A stretch of DNA of 64,000 nt from a bacterium (GCA_016124945.1 WGMT01000042.1:62001-126000); one strand, 5' to 3'. Shown: positions 18,366-28,572, counted from the stretch's first letter. Notes: generated by a model from the sequence alone, not told the origin. A program made the numbers and translations.

Positions 18366-18746
18366 AACGGGCGTCCTGTGCTGGTGGTGGCCGAAGGGCT
18401 GCTCATGTACCTGAGCGAAGCGGACGTCAAGGTGCTCGTGCTCAAGTTGAAAGAGCATTTCCCCTACGGCCAACTGGTGGCCGACGTCTTCAGCGTCCTC
18501 ACGGCGCGCCGGGTGGGCGGTCACCCCGGCATCCGGCAGACCGGCGCTCGCGTCCAATGGGGCATTGACGATGTCCGCGACATGGAACATTGGGCCAACG
18601 GCATTCGTCTGCAAGAAGAGTGGTCGTTCGCTAACGCCGCAGAACTCGCCCAACTTGGGTTAGGTTATCGGCTCGCCTTTAAGCTGTCCGGTCTTATCCC
18701 CGCCGCCCGCACCGCGCACCGGATTGTCCACTTCAAGCTGTCATAA
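18366..18746 (+). pseudogene. 5'-truncated class I SAM methyltransferase, leucine-carboxyl-methyltransferase family (COG3315)
   Basis: About 125 residues match the C-terminal half of LCM-type O-methyltransferases: VLVVAEGLLMYLSEADVKVL, then WGIDDVRDMEHWANGIRLQ, LGLGYRLAFKLSGLIPAARTA and AHRIVHFKL at the end. Full members are about 270 residues and have an N-terminal SAM-binding Rossmann half with a GxGxD-type motif. That half is absent, and directly upstream lies an inverted-repeat element. A short product from the GTG at 18378 is possible, but without the SAM site it should not be active. I therefore call it a remnant. Confidence 0.7.
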
Positions 18747-18782
18747 AGTACTTCCTCACAACCAAAGAAAGGAAAACGCGCG

Positions 18783-20882
18783 ATGAAACGGGTTTTGGCC
18801 TTCCTAGCAGTATCGCTTGTGTGGATTGGACTGGCATGGGGATTCCTCTTTTCGTGGATACCCGCCCATGCCCAAGAAGAATGGACGCGGTTGGATGGCC
18901 CGATCGTACCGGGTGGACCGGTGATGGCAGTGGCGGCGTCTTCAGCACAATCGAATACGTTGTACACATTGGTCGATCACCCCTACGGCGTGCGACTCTT
19001 CCGCAGCGCCGCGGACACCATCGCCTGGACGCAGGTGGTAACGCTCTCCAGCGAAATCTCGCCCACCCTGATCAACGCGCTCTTCGTCGATCCTGGCGAT
19101 GGTGCGGTGCTTTATACCCACAACGGCAGCGCCACCCTCCGCTCACAGGACGGCGGCCTCTCATGGACGGAGATTTTCACGGCAGCCGGGCCAATGGCCG
19201 TTCCCGCGCCGTCGACAATTTTCGTCTTGCACCCAATTGCCGCAGAATCCGCATCGAGCGACGACTGTTTTGATCCTTGGACAATTGCGCGAAGTGACGA
19301 CGCAGGGGATCAGTGGCAAACGATGGACGTTCCCTGTTTGGGCGCAGGGAGCGGGCTGGCAGTTGCGCAGTCAGATCCGCAGATCATATATCTGACGCCG
19401 GCGACTGGATTCAACACCCTGTATCGGAGCATAGACGGCGGCAAGACATGGCAGGGCAACCGCTCTTTGCCGCCCGGCGCTCGCATCGCCATCGATCCCA
19501 CCGATGACAGCCATCTGTTGGCGTCGGGTTTCGGTGACGTGCGCCAAAGCTACGATGCCGGTGAAAGCTGGGCAAGCTTGTTCCAGCGACCATTTCGCGC
19601 CTTCTTTGATGCCCCTGAAATACACTTCGCAGGCGATGGGAGAATCTACATCGGCGCGCAGGTAGCCGCCGCCACATTTGATATTGAGAACACTGTCCCC
19701 GTGATCTACCGCAGCCACGACAAAGGAAGGACGTGGTGGTTGGCAACTGAACTAATGCCTGAGTTCGGCATGAGGTTGCTTGTCTCACCTGTTGATCCAT
19801 CCACGCTCTTTAGCTGGTCGCGGTCGAGGGGCGTCTTGCGCAGCCCCAACCAAGGCAACGGCTGGCAGGAGGCCAACGAGGGCATCCTCTCGCCGGTGCT
19901 GATCCAGAGCATCGAACCGGACGATGCAGGTGATCTGTACGTCGGTGCGAGCCGCTTTAACCAGGCGCGCAACGGCCTGTTTCACAGTGCCGACGGCGGC
20001 ATCACATGGCGCACCGTCCTCACGGACACTCAGGTTCAAAAGGTGGTGAGTACACCGGGTACAGATCAATTCGTAGCTATTGCGCAGGGTCGTTTCTACC
20101 AGAACAACATCATGCCACATGGGTCATCCGAACTGCACCTTGTATTGGTGACCGATGTCGATATCCTAGCCAGCAATCCCTTTCGACCTTTGCTGGCCGG
20201 ATACAGACGCAACACAGAGTATCAATATGAAGGTATAGTCAGCATTCGGAATCCTGACATTGGCCCCATCAGGTCAGATTGGGGAGTCTCAACCATCGAC
20301 AGCGGCAGGCCAAATTGGCTAGTCTCAGTCCTCAGCGGCGCGGTGTCGGTCACTGCGGCGGTCATCGACCCCAATCAGCCAACACGTATGTACGTCGCCG
20401 CCGTGATGACAGACGGCTTGACAACTATCTTCCGTAGCGAAGACGGCGGCGTGCAGTGGCAGCCGATCGCCAGCCCGGCTAACGAACACGGCGTACCTTA
20501 CCGGATCGACCGCTTGTATGTAGCAAACAGCCGCATCTACGCGGGGGGCTTTGGCGTCATCTACAGCGACGATGACGGCAATACCTGGCACGAACTATCG
20601 AGCCGCACGGCGCTCAACGACACAATCATCGGCACACACCTGTCCGTATCGAACGATGGACAAGTCTTTGCTTTCGGCGAGACCGATGCATATCGATGGA
20701 ACGTTATCCTTCACGATTGGGAAAGGCTCAACCTCCCTGGTGGCAGTGCCTACGCACTGGCCATCGACAACAGTGGCAACGAAGAAACATTATTGGTCAG
20801 CAATGCACAAGGCATCTGGAAGCGCAACGTGCCATTAGCCCCCGTAGGCTCCATCTGGCTTCCAACAATTGAGCGGCAATAA
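18783..20882 (+). CDS. Secreted BNR/sortilin-type beta-propeller protein
   Basis: A 699-residue exported protein. A signal peptide (MKRVLAFLAVSLVWIGLAWG..., cleavage near AHA-QE) precedes many Asp-box-like blades: RSQDGGLSW, RSDDAGDQW, RSIDGGKTW, QSYDAGESW, RSHDKGRTWW, HSADGGITW, RSEDGGVQW and YSDDDGNTW. These SxDxGxxW turns are typical of sialidase, VPS10 and photosystem-stability-like propellers. No catalytic sialidase set (RIP/FRIP plus Arg triad) is evident, so a binding or structural role is more likely. The C-terminus VGSIWLPTIERQ resembles that of the exported protein at 33649 (RLFIPVVSR). RBS AAAGGAAAA lies before ATG 18783. Confidence 0.8.
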   Translation: MKRVLAFLAVSLVWIGLAWGFLFSWIPAHAQEEWTRLDGPIVPGGPVMAVAASSAQSNTLYTLVDHPYGVRLFRSAADTIAWTQVVTLSSEISPTLINALFVDPGDGAVLYTHNGSATLRSQDGGLSWTEIFTAAGPMAVPAPSTIFVLHPIAAESASSDDCFDPWTIARSDDAGDQWQTMDVPCLGAGSGLAVAQSDPQIIYLTPATGFNTLYRSIDGGKTWQGNRSLPPGARIAIDPTDDSHLLASGFGDVRQSYDAGESWASLFQRPFRAFFDAPEIHFAGDGRIYIGAQVAAATFDIENTVPVIYRSHDKGRTWWLATELMPEFGMRLLVSPVDPSTLFSWSRSRGVLRSPNQGNGWQEANEGILSPVLIQSIEPDDAGDLYVGASRFNQARNGLFHSADGGITWRTVLTDTQVQKVVSTPGTDQFVAIAQGRFYQNNIMPHGSSELHLVLVTDVDILASNPFRPLLAGYRRNTEYQYEGIVSIRNPDIGPIRSDWGVSTIDSGRPNWLVSVLSGAVSVTAAVIDPNQPTRMYVAAVMTDGLTTIFRSEDGGVQWQPIASPANEHGVPYRIDRLYVANSRIYAGGFGVIYSDDDGNTWHELSSRTALNDTIIGTHLSVSNDGQVFAFGETDAYRWNVILHDWERLNLPGGSAYALAIDNSGNEETLLVSNAQGIWKRNVPLAPVGSIWLPTIERQ

Positions 20883-20981
20883 GGCAAACCAATTTGACCG
20901 TCTCACCGTTGACAGAGACCCCTTGCAGGCGCATAATCGTTGGGTCGACTTCCCCAGTAGTACTCAGTGGAAAGGAACCCT

Positions 20982-22364
20982 ATGACCACCTCCCTGGCAG
21001 ACGCATCTTACATCGGCGATCTGGGCAACGGCTTGATTCGCCGTTGGTCGAAACCCGAAGATGACGTTGAAGTTGGGTATTTGATGGCAACCGGCTTCCG
21101 CGACAGTGCGGACGCGCCCTTACGGCCCAGCGAAATAGACAGTGCGCGCATCTTTATGAGTGGCTCGTTTCCGTTCATGGGTCCTGGCGACTTTGCTGTG
21201 GTGGAAGATACCACACGCAGTGAACATCGGCTAGTAGCCTGCACCTGCTACTTCCGTCATGAATGGAGCTATGGCGGCATCCATTTTGGTGTAGGGCGGC
21301 CCGAAGAAGTGGTCACCCATCCCGACTATCGCAACCGAGGACTCGTACGCGCAATCTTCGAGATGGTCCATGCGCGCAGTGCAGCCAATGGGGATCTGGT
21401 ACAGGCGATCACAGGGATCGAGTACTTCTACCGCCAGTTTGGCTACGAGTATGTCCTCGATCTGGATGGTTTCCGCACGGTTCAGGCCAGTGTGATCCCC
21501 AAAAAGAAAGAGGACGAGGACGAAGCCTTCAGCGTGCGCCTTCCCACACTCGCTGATGTGCCACTGTTGGAGCAACTCTACAACCGTCGACGCGAGGAAA
21601 GCCTCGTCTGGCACGAAGCCCCGACCCGCTATTGGGAATTCTTGGTGAGTTGTTGGGACGATCCGGCGCATGCAGGAAAAGAGCCGCTGGACATTGGTCT
21701 AAAGCGCCGCGCTTACATGGTGGTTGACAGTGCAGGAAGCGCTTGCGGCTATCTCAGTGTTGCGTCCAGGCGTTGGGGCCGCGACCTTTACGTCATGGGG
21801 ATGGAGCTGGCCGCAGATGTTAACTGGCAGGCAGCGATGCCCAGTTTGCTGCGCGCATTGAGCGTGATCGGCGAACAGAGCCCCGCCGCCAAAGACACAG
21901 ACGCCTTCGGCGAGATTCGCTTCGGATTTAGCCGCAGCCACCCTGCCTACGAGGTGCTACAAAACCTGGCCCCGCGCTACGAACCACCCTACGCCTGGTA
22001 TCTGCGCGTCGCCGACATTCCGGCCTTTGTGCAACGGATTACGCCGGTGCTGGAAGAGCGCATCGCCCGTTCGGTGGTGGCAAACATCACAGGGGAGATC
22101 AAGATCGACTTCTACCGGGGAGGATTGCGCCTACAATTCGAGAAGGGGAAAGTCACGGCTGTGGAACCCTGGCGAGCGCCTGTTTTCGGCGAAAATGCAG
22201 ACACCGGCTGCCCGTCGTTGAACTTCTTGCAACTGCTCTTCGGCTATCGCAGCCTCGAAGAACTGCGGGCAATCTTCCCAGACGTGTGGGCCAAAGATTC
22301 GGCGAAGGTGCTGCTCAATGTGCTATTCCCGGCGCAGTTCTCGAAGGTTCATTCGTTGGTGTAA
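20982..22364 (+). CDS. Eis-like GNAT N-acetyltransferase
   Basis: A 460-residue protein with an N-terminal GNAT fold. The acetyl-CoA region is VTHPDYRNRGLVRAIFEMVH, about 110-130, followed by GIEYFYRQFGYEYVLDLDG. A second divergent GNAT-like region and a C-terminal SCP2-like part (about 360-460, ITGEIKIDFYRGGLRLQFEKG) give the three-part build of the Eis/GNAT-2 family. Such enzymes acetylate amines, including aminoglycosides in mycobacterial Eis, but the substrate here is unknown. ATG 20982 is preferred over an in-frame GTG at 20967 because AAAGGA lies 5 bp upstream. Confidence 0.75.
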   Translation: MTTSLADASYIGDLGNGLIRRWSKPEDDVEVGYLMATGFRDSADAPLRPSEIDSARIFMSGSFPFMGPGDFAVVEDTTRSEHRLVACTCYFRHEWSYGGIHFGVGRPEEVVTHPDYRNRGLVRAIFEMVHARSAANGDLVQAITGIEYFYRQFGYEYVLDLDGFRTVQASVIPKKKEDEDEAFSVRLPTLADVPLLEQLYNRRREESLVWHEAPTRYWEFLVSCWDDPAHAGKEPLDIGLKRRAYMVVDSAGSACGYLSVASRRWGRDLYVMGMELAADVNWQAAMPSLLRALSVIGEQSPAAKDTDAFGEIRFGFSRSHPAYEVLQNLAPRYEPPYAWYLRVADIPAFVQRITPVLEERIARSVVANITGEIKIDFYRGGLRLQFEKGKVTAVEPWRAPVFGENADTGCPSLNFLQLLFGYRSLEELRAIFPDVWAKDSAKVLLNVLFPAQFSKVHSLV

Positions 22365-22367
22365 AGA

Positions 22368-22566
22368 GGACGACAGACGACGGACGGCAGACGACAGACG
22401 ACAGTTAAGGGTTTCAGCACCCGAATATCTGCGGAGAGAACACGCCCACGTGCGGCTGTTCCCGTGAAGACCCACACCTGGGGGTGCTCACTCCGCGCTT
22501 AACTCACTGACATTGACCCGCTATCTGCTATCTGCCACCTGCTATCTGCCACCTGCTACCTGCCAC
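22368..22566. repeat. Two tandem-phrase tracts flanking the gap between GNAT and histidine kinase genes
   Basis: 22368-22404 is a GACGACAGAC-type tract beginning 4 bp after the stop codon. 22520-22566 repeats CTGCTATCTGCCAC and abuts the convergent kinase stop. The two tracts are not complementary to each other, unlike the other elements. Confidence 0.6.
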
Positions 22567-22570
22567 CCCC

Positions 22571-25087
22571 TCAGGATCGCAGCCAACGCTTCAGGATCTC
22601 CGATAGCTGGTTGGGGCGCACCGGTTTGGGCACAAAATCATTCATGCCTGCCGCTAGACACGCCTGCCTATCACTTTCCTGTACGTTGGCGGTCATGGCG
22701 ATAATCGGAATCACGTGGTTGCGTACCGACACGATCTGTTCTCGCACCTGACGGGTGGCTTCGAAGCCATCCATGCCGGGCATCTGAATATCCATCAAAA
22801 CCAGAGCGTAGTCCTCTGTACACAGTGCATTGAGCGCTTCTACCCCTGATTCCACAGCGTCGGTGCGGTAGCCGAGGTTGGAGAGCAATCGCATCCCCAC
22901 CAGGCGGTTGATGGCATTGTCTTCTACCAGCAGAATACGCGCCGCATTGGTGACAGTGACCTGGGCAGCAGTGACGTTTTGCACAGGCTCGCCGTTCCCG
23001 TTTGCCGTGCCTGCAACCTGCGAGGGAACGAACGACGAGGCGTTTGCCATCGCCACTTGCTGAAGAACAGAGCGCAGCCCCTCTCGTTTCACCGGCTTAC
23101 TCAGCAGACGCATACCGCTCTGTGTACACCGCTCAACGCAACGGACCTGTCCAGCAAGTGTGGTGAGCAGTACGAAATGTTGTGTGTCAATGTCTGCTGC
23201 GGTTTCAATCGTCTCAAAAAAGGTCGCATCCATAGGCTCAATCATCTGCCAATCAACGAAACAAGCCACATAGGGTTCGCCCTCCGCCTGGCTTTGGCGG
23301 ATCAAGGGTAAGACACGCTCAAAGTCATCGGTGACATCGTAACGGCACTGCCAACGGCGCAGGTGCGCGGTGAAAGAGTCGATCACGGCGCCACTCGCGC
23401 TTGCCACCAGGATGTGCGCCAGCGTGTCTCTGGCACAGGGCGGCGTTACCTCATGCGCCGGTTCCCCTTTTTCGAAGCGGGCGGTAAACCAGAAAATCGT
23501 ACCGCCGCCAGGGTTGAGCATGACATCTATCTGGCCATGCATGAGTTCGACCAGTTTTTTCGACACAGCCAATCCTAATCCTGTGCCGCCGAAACGACGA
23601 CTGGTAGAAGAATCTGCCTGGCTGAAGGGTTGAAAGAGCAGATCGCGCTTGCTTAAGTCCACACCGATGCCGGTATCTTCCACTGCAAAGCGAATGGTGA
23701 TGAAAGATTCGTCCTCGGTTTCGATCTGGGCGCGGATCACCACCTCACCTTCACTGGTGAACTTAATGGCGTTGCCTGCCAGGTTAAGAATGATCTGAAG
23801 CAATCGTGTCGGATCACCTACAGTCAGTGAGCGAACTTCGGGATCAACAATGCAGGCGAGTTCCAATCCTTTGGATTGAGCGTGAGCAATGAGGCTGTCG
23901 CTTGCACTTTCCAGCAGTTCGAGCAGATCGAAGGGGATCGACTCCAGTTCCAGGTGATCGGCCTCAATTTTCGAAAAATCAAGGATTTCGTTGATGAGTG
24001 AGAGTAAGTGTTCGCCGCTCCGCTGCATAATCTCAACATACTCACGTTGGGTCGACGTGAGCGTTGTATCCAATAGCAGGCTTGCCATCCCCAATACGCC
24101 GTTCATGGGTGTGCGGATCTCATGGCTCATGTTCGCCAGGAAGCGACTCTTGGCTAGATTTGCGGCTTCGGCGTGCTGCAAAGCATCTTCCAAACGGCGC
24201 AAATCTTCGAGCCGCAGAAACCCTTCATCGAGCGTACCGGCCATCTCCTCAAGCACCTGGATATCCACCTCGTCGAAGGCTTCAGGCTCTGTACTGTTGA
24301 CGGCCAACGTCCCCCGTGAAAAAGGGATATCGACCACAGAGCGAATGGCGCCATTTTGGGATCCGTGCTGGATATAGCGCAGCTCTTGATAGGGGTCGTC
24401 TACCAGAAGATCGCGGCGGTAGGCGACCGTTTGTTCTTGCCAGATGCCGATTACTGTCAGCGCACCGTCGGGCTCGCTAATCGTCTGCCATTTCCCGTCC
24501 TGATCTTTGGCATCGTAATAAAAACTGACTTTCGGCAGGTTCTGTCCGGCCTCAATCACATTAACGTCGATCACATTAACGCTAAACGCCCAAAATGGGA
24601 CGGCCAGCGTATGTAGGCCGTCACGTACTGCGGTCATCACCTGCCCCATGTCTTCGCTATGCTGCATGCCCCAAATTGCCTCACGCAGCCGCGCCATGAC
24701 ACGACGGCGTTCATCTTGGAAGATTTCATCTGTCACCACACGGCGGATCAGCAGTGCGCCTTCAACCGTCCCGTCTTCGGCATAGATGGCGCGGCCAATC
24801 ACTTCAACAAATTCAGGGCGCTTCGACTCAAAGTGGGGCGGGCGGTAGCGAACCAAACCGACGCCGACATGCAGTGTCTCTTTCAAGAGCAGGCGCAGAT
24901 CCGACTGTTCCTCTGCTGCACCAAATTCGAAGATGTTGCGGCCAATGCGATCCGAACGCTTCAAGGCCACGCCAAGGCGCGCGGCATAATCACAGAAAGC
25001 CTGGTTGATATCCAGAATCTTTCCGTTTGGATCGACAAGTGTTGTCGGTTCGGGAAATGCCTGAAGGATTGCTAACGCGGATAGCAT
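22571..25087 (-). CDS. Hybrid sensor histidine kinase/response regulator
   Basis: An 838-residue cytoplasmic signalling protein; no transmembrane segment is seen. The order is a PAS domain (about 5-115), a GAF-like domain (about 130-300), a short coiled coil, then HisKA with the phosphoacceptor His in [15 protein letters not shown] (about 325-340). HATPase_c follows with N box [14 protein letters not shown]1 DTGIGV and G2 [14 protein letters not shown] diverged receiver-like domain (about 570-685, [10 protein letters not shown]) comes next, and then a canonical receiver (about 715-835, [23 protein letters not shown] with the phospho-Asp, and KPV). No separate output regulator lies next to it. 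The N-terminal start has no clear RBS. Confidence 0.92.
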   Translation of the reverse strand: MLSALAILQAFPEPTTLVDPNGKILDINQAFCDYAARLGVALKRSDRIGRNIFEFGAAEEQSDLRLLLKETLHVGVGLVRYRPPHFESKRPEFVEVIGRAIYAEDGTVEGALLIRRVVTDEIFQDERRRVMARLREAIWGMQHSEDMGQVMTAVRDGLHTLAVPFWAFSVNVIDVNVIEAGQNLPKVSFYYDAKDQDGKWQTISEPDGALTVIGIWQEQTVAYRRDLLVDDPYQELRYIQHGSQNGAIRSVVDIPFSRGTLAVNSTEPEAFDEVDIQVLEEMAGTLDEGFLRLEDLRRLEDALQHAEAANLAKSRFLANMSHEIRTPMNGVLGMASLLLDTTLTSTQREYVEIMQRSGEHLLSLINEILDFSKIEADHLELESIPFDLLELLESASDSLIAHAQSKGLELACIVDPEVRSLTVGDPTRLLQIILNLAGNAIKFTSEGEVVIRAQIETEDESFITIRFAVEDTGIGVDLSKRDLLFQPFSQADSSTSRRFGGTGLGLAVSKKLVELMHGQIDVMLNPGGGTIFWFTARFEKGEPAHEVTPPCARDTLAHILVASASGAVIDSFTAHLRRWQCRYDVTDDFERVLPLIRQSQAEGEPYVACFVDWQMIEPMDATFFETIETAADIDTQHFVLLTTLAGQVRCVERCTQSGMRLLSKPVKREGLRSVLQQVAMANASSFVPSQVAGTANGNGEPVQNVTAAQVTVTNAARILLVEDNAINRLVGMRLLSNLGYRTDAVESGVEALNALCTEDYALVLMDIQMPGMDGFEATRQVREQIVSVRNHVIPIIAMTANVQESDRQACLAAGMNDFVPKPVRPNQLSEILKRWLRS

Positions 25088-25165
25088 AGTGAGTCTAGTC
25101 TACCTGAAAACTCACGATAATCAACTCCTATGAATCATGCATGATTACGAAAAGCACCTACTTGT

Positions 25166-25194
25166 TTGACTCATCACAGCAACAACATTATCAA
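25166..25194 (+). promoter_or_regulatory. Candidate sigma70 promoter for the N-heterocycle gene set
   Basis: TTGACT (25166-25171), a 17-bp spacer and TATCAA (25189-25194) lie 145 bp upstream of the RibD-like gene. Confidence 0.35.
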
Positions 25195-25338
25195 CCTAAT
25201 GTTACCGTCCTACATCTTACACGCGACAGGAAACAGTTTGCTCGGATTTCCCTCATGGCTGACGCAAGATCAGTTTGTCAGTACATCCATTCCTGAGTAA
25301 GATAGACCGTCACCAACACCAAACATAAGGAAGATGCA

Positions 25339-26247
25339 ATGATCCAGCCAAAGGGACCCGGCGCCCCCTATCAACTTCTCTTTTCCACTGAGCAAAAATC
25401 GAGTGAGCAGCTTTCCACAGAGCAAGGAAATGGGCTGTCTCTGCCCGAGGTGTTCCGGCAGATCTACCCCGGTGATTGGACGTTGCCCACCGTGGAAGGA
25501 CGCCCCTACGTCTACACCAATTTTGCCACATCCCGCGATGGACGCATCTCCTACAACGTCAAAGGACAAGAAGCCGCCGCTTTCGTGACCAAGGCCGATC
25601 CCCATGACCGCTGGCTGATGGGGCTGCTACGCATGCGCGCAGACGCCGTGCTCATCGGCGACGGCACCATCCGCATGGAACCGGACTACAACCCGACGCC
25701 CGAGTTCATTTACCCGCCGGAGACAGAGGCGTTCATGGCGCAGCGTCTGGCCGACGGGCTCGATCCTGTGCCACTGGTGGTGATCCTTTCGTTGAACGGC
25801 GCCCTGCCCGCCCACGCCCACTGCCTGCACAACCCCGATCAGCACCTTGTCATTGCCACAACGGCGAAGGGAGCGGCCAATGCCCGTACGATCCAGTGCG
25901 CCGGTCACCTCGATATTCTTGAACTGGGCGAAGACTCCGCCGATCTGCACAAGCTGATGCACATTCTCTATGACAATTATGGCGTGCGCAACCTGCTCTG
26001 CGAAGGCGGCGCGCACGTCTTTGCCGGCCTGCTCGACGCCGGGCTGGTAGACGAAGAATTCGTCACCTGGTGCCCCGTCTTCGTGGGGCGCGACGCCGAC
26101 CATTTCCGCCCCAGCTACGCCGAAGGAGTAGCCTGGCTCCCCGACGCCGCACCCTACTCCGAACCCATCAGCCTGCACAAAGCGGGCGATTATCTCTATT
26201 TGCGCACACGATGCCGGTATCAGAAGACGACGGACGACCGACGATAG
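25339..26247 (+). CDS. RibD C-terminal/dihydrofolate-reductase-like reductase
   Basis: A 302-residue protein of the RibD_C family (NAD(P)H-dependent reductases of the riboflavin pathway and many uncharacterised relatives). Markers are TNFATSRDGRISYNVKG near residue 62, DRWLMGLLRMRADAVLIGDGT near 91, and the nucleotide-binding LLCEGGAHVFAGLLDAGLVDEEF near 215. There is no N-terminal deaminase domain, so it is not a bifunctional RibD. It starts a co-directional set with an FAD oxidase, a creatininase and two deaminase-like proteins, so a role in N-heterocycle metabolism is more likely than riboflavin synthesis. The last residues KTTDDRR are encoded by the following DDR-type repeat. Confidence 0.75.
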   Translation: MIQPKGPGAPYQLLFSTEQKSSEQLSTEQGNGLSLPEVFRQIYPGDWTLPTVEGRPYVYTNFATSRDGRISYNVKGQEAAAFVTKADPHDRWLMGLLRMRADAVLIGDGTIRMEPDYNPTPEFIYPPETEAFMAQRLADGLDPVPLVVILSLNGALPAHAHCLHNPDQHLVIATTAKGAANARTIQCAGHLDILELGEDSADLHKLMHILYDNYGVRNLLCEGGAHVFAGLLDAGLVDEEFVTWCPVFVGRDADHFRPSYAEGVAWLPDAAPYSEPISLHKAGDYLYLRTRCRYQKTTDDRR

Positions 26248-26312
26248 ACGACCGCGAAGCCACCGCCGTCGCTACCCAGTCGTCGGTCGTCCGTCGTCGG
26301 TCGTCCATCGTC
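26226..26312. repeat. Inverted GACGACGGAC / GTCGTCCGTC repeat overlapping the RibD-like 3' end
   Basis: Left arm 26226-26253 and right arm 26279-26312 are complementary tandem phrases. The left arm encodes the C-terminal residues and stop of the upstream gene. The right arm ends about 25 bp before the next ATG. Confidence 0.75.
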
Positions 26313-26338
26313 ACCACGAACCAAGGACCATCCTATCC

Positions 26339-27682
26339 ATGATCAACAACGCTGTCCTGGCCCAACTGCGCGCCATTGTGGGTGAAGAGCATGTCCTTAC
26401 AGACGAGCGGGCGCTCTTGCAACAGTCGAAGGACTTTTACTGGTTTTCGCCTGTGCTCAAGACCCTGCTCGAGGACAAACGCGCCGATGTGATGGTGCGC
26501 CCCGGCACTGTAGACGAACTCCTCGCCGTGATCCGGCTGGCGGTGCGCCAGCGCATCCCCATCACCGCCCGCGGCGCAGGGACAGGCAACTACGGGCAGG
26601 GCATTCCCATCCACGGCGGCATTCTGCTCAACCTCAAACGGCTCGATCAGATCCTGGAGGTGACAGCCGATGCCATGCGCGTGCAGGCAGGCACGCTGCT
26701 CATCGACATGGAACAGGCGGCGCGCAATGTGGGCCTGGAGCTACGCTTCTTCCCCAGCACGATCCAGACGGCCACGGCGGGCGGCTTTGTGGCGGGCGGC
26801 GCAGGCGGCATTGGCTCCGTCACATGGGGTACGTTGTGGGACGACGACAATGTGCGCGCCGCCACGGTGGTGACCATCGAAGAGGATCCACAGATCCTCA
26901 CCATCGACCACGCGGACGCTCTACGTGGGGTGATCCACAATTGCGGGCTGACCAGCATCATCCTCGACTGCACACTGGCACTGGCACCCGCCCAACCGTG
27001 GGCACAATATGTGGTCGCTTTCGACAACTTCACCGATGCCCTGCGCTGTGCCGAGGATCTCGCCTTCGACGACAGCCAGGCCAACCGGCTTGTCACCGCG
27101 CTGGAATGGCCGATCCCGTCGTACTTCCGCCAGTTGGTCAAAGACGGGGCCTGCCCAGAAGGCAAGGCTGTCCTCTTACTGCATGTGGTGTGCGACGAAG
27201 CCATGTTGGCCGCAAAGGTGTCGTCCTATGGCGGCGGCATCACCTGGCGCAGTCCCCATGAAAACTACTTGCGCAGCGGCTGGCAATTGAGCGACTTCTC
27301 GTGGAACCACACCACACTCTGGGCCATGAAGACCGATCCATCGCTCACTTACCTGCAAGACATGTTCCTGCCCGACAAGGTGTACGAGCAGTTGGCGCAG
27401 CGCAAAGCACGCTACGGGGACATGGTCCTCGAACATGTGGAGTTCATGAAATTCGGCGGTCGCCTCGTGCCACAAGGGCTCACTCTGGTGCGCTTCCAAT
27501 CACCCGAACAACTGGCCGAACTCATGACCTGGTGCGAATCCATCGGCATCTGGATCGCCAATCCGCACACCCACTTCCTCGACGAAGATGTGCGCTGGAA
27601 CGGACAGCCGATCCTCGATGCACGGGCGCGATGGGATCCGCATGGGCTGTTGAATCCGGGGCACCTAAAGGCAGTAGAATGA
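26339..27682 (+). CDS. FAD-linked oxidase, GlcD/FAD_binding_4 family
   Basis: A 447-residue flavoprotein of the VAO/PCMH superfamily. The FAD-binding domain (about 45-225) shows VMVRPGTVDELLAVIRLAV, the pyrophosphate-binding ITARGAGTGNYGQGIPIHGG near residue 75, and GGFVAGGAGGIGSVTWG near 145. A C-terminal substrate region follows, ending in WDPHGLLNPGHL, the usual FAD-oxidase C-terminal motif. The substrate is unknown. Its TGA overlaps the next ATG (ATGA), which couples it to the creatininase-family gene. Confidence 0.88.
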   Translation: MINNAVLAQLRAIVGEEHVLTDERALLQQSKDFYWFSPVLKTLLEDKRADVMVRPGTVDELLAVIRLAVRQRIPITARGAGTGNYGQGIPIHGGILLNLKRLDQILEVTADAMRVQAGTLLIDMEQAARNVGLELRFFPSTIQTATAGGFVAGGAGGIGSVTWGTLWDDDNVRAATVVTIEEDPQILTIDHADALRGVIHNCGLTSIILDCTLALAPAQPWAQYVVAFDNFTDALRCAEDLAFDDSQANRLVTALEWPIPSYFRQLVKDGACPEGKAVLLLHVVCDEAMLAAKVSSYGGGITWRSPHENYLRSGWQLSDFSWNHTTLWAMKTDPSLTYLQDMFLPDKVYEQLAQRKARYGDMVLEHVEFMKFGGRLVPQGLTLVRFQSPEQLAELMTWCESIGIWIANPHTHFLDEDVRWNGQPILDARARWDPHGLLNPGHLKAVE

Positions 27683-28482
27683 ATCACTACCTTTCTCACC
27701 ACACGTGGACAGAAATCGCCGCGCTGAATAAGACCAACGGTGTGGTCGTGTTGCCGGTGGGCGCGGTGGAGCAGCATGGGCCGCACCTACCCACGCTCAC
27801 AGACACGCTGATCGTGTCGCACATGCTCGACGCCGCGCTGGCCGCCCTGCCTGAAGACGCCGCCGTGTGGGCGCTGCCGACCTTGCCCTTCAGTAAGAGC
27901 AACGAACACACCGGCTTCCCCGGCACCATCAGCCTCTCGAACCAGACGCTCAACGCCGTCCTCCATGACATTGCACGCAGCGTGGCCGACGCCGGTTTCC
28001 GTCGCCTCGCCTTCCTCAACGGTCACGGCGGCAATGTGGCGCTGCTCGAAGCCGCCGCGCGCGACATTCGGGCGGCAACCGGCTTGATGTGCTTCTGCCT
28101 GCAACCGGCGCTGCTCGTGGACCCGCCCTTCCCCATCTCGGATCAAGAGCGCCGTCTCGGCTTCCACGCCGGCGAGTTGGAGACATCGCTGATCCTCGCC
28201 ATCGCGCCCGACCTCGTGCACATGAACAGCGCTGTTGTCCACTACGCCGACTTTCCCGACACCGGCACGCCGCTCTTCTTCTTCGGATCGGCGGCCACGG
28301 CCTGGCTTGGCCGCGATTGGAGCGTCACCGGCGTCTTTGGTGACGCCACACTGGGCACGGCGCAGAAAGGGGAGGCGCTGATCGCGTCCACGGCGCAGAA
28401 GTTGGCGACGCTGTTGACGGTGATCAGCAGCTTTGAGGGGGGGAGCAACGACGACGGACGACAGACGACGGGTAAAGTCTGA
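27679..28482 (+). CDS. Creatininase-family amidohydrolase
   Basis: A 267-residue member of the creatininase/ArfB family, metal-dependent hydrolases of cyclic amides or formamides. Metal and catalytic motifs are present: PVGAVEQHGPHLP (Glu and His ligands), TDTLI with Asp, NGHGGN near residue 115, and HAGELETS with the later His and Glu. It overlaps the FAD oxidase stop by ATGA. The tail NDDGRQTTGKV is not family sequence but is read from the intergenic DDR-type repeat, so the real protein core ends near SFEGG. Known members act on creatinine, formamidopyrimidines and mycofactocin precursor, and none can be singled out here. Confidence 0.85.
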   Translation: MNHYLSHHTWTEIAALNKTNGVVVLPVGAVEQHGPHLPTLTDTLIVSHMLDAALAALPEDAAVWALPTLPFSKSNEHTGFPGTISLSNQTLNAVLHDIARSVADAGFRRLAFLNGHGGNVALLEAAARDIRAATGLMCFCLQPALLVDPPFPISDQERRLGFHAGELETSLILAIAPDLVHMNSAVVHYADFPDTGTPLFFFGSAATAWLGRDWSVTGVFGDATLGTAQKGEALIASTAQKLATLLTVISSFEGGSNDDGRQTTGKV

Positions 28483-28558
28483 CGCTTGTTCTGTCGGTTG
28501 CAGTCATTTCAACGACACCCCCGGTCAACACGGTTCGTCCGTCGTCTGTCGTCCGTCT
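28448..28558. repeat. Inverted ACGGACGACAGACGACGG repeat overlapping the creatininase 3' end
   Basis: Left arm 28448-28472 and right arm 28536-28558 share an 18-bp exact complement. The left arm is translated as the C-terminal tail of the creatininase-family protein. Confidence 0.75.
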
Positions 28559-28572
28559 CAGAAAGGCTCACC

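Noticed and set aside
22368-22566. Insertion-sequence ends
   Set aside because: No transposase, no matching terminal inverted repeats and no target duplication. The tracts are simple phrase repeats.
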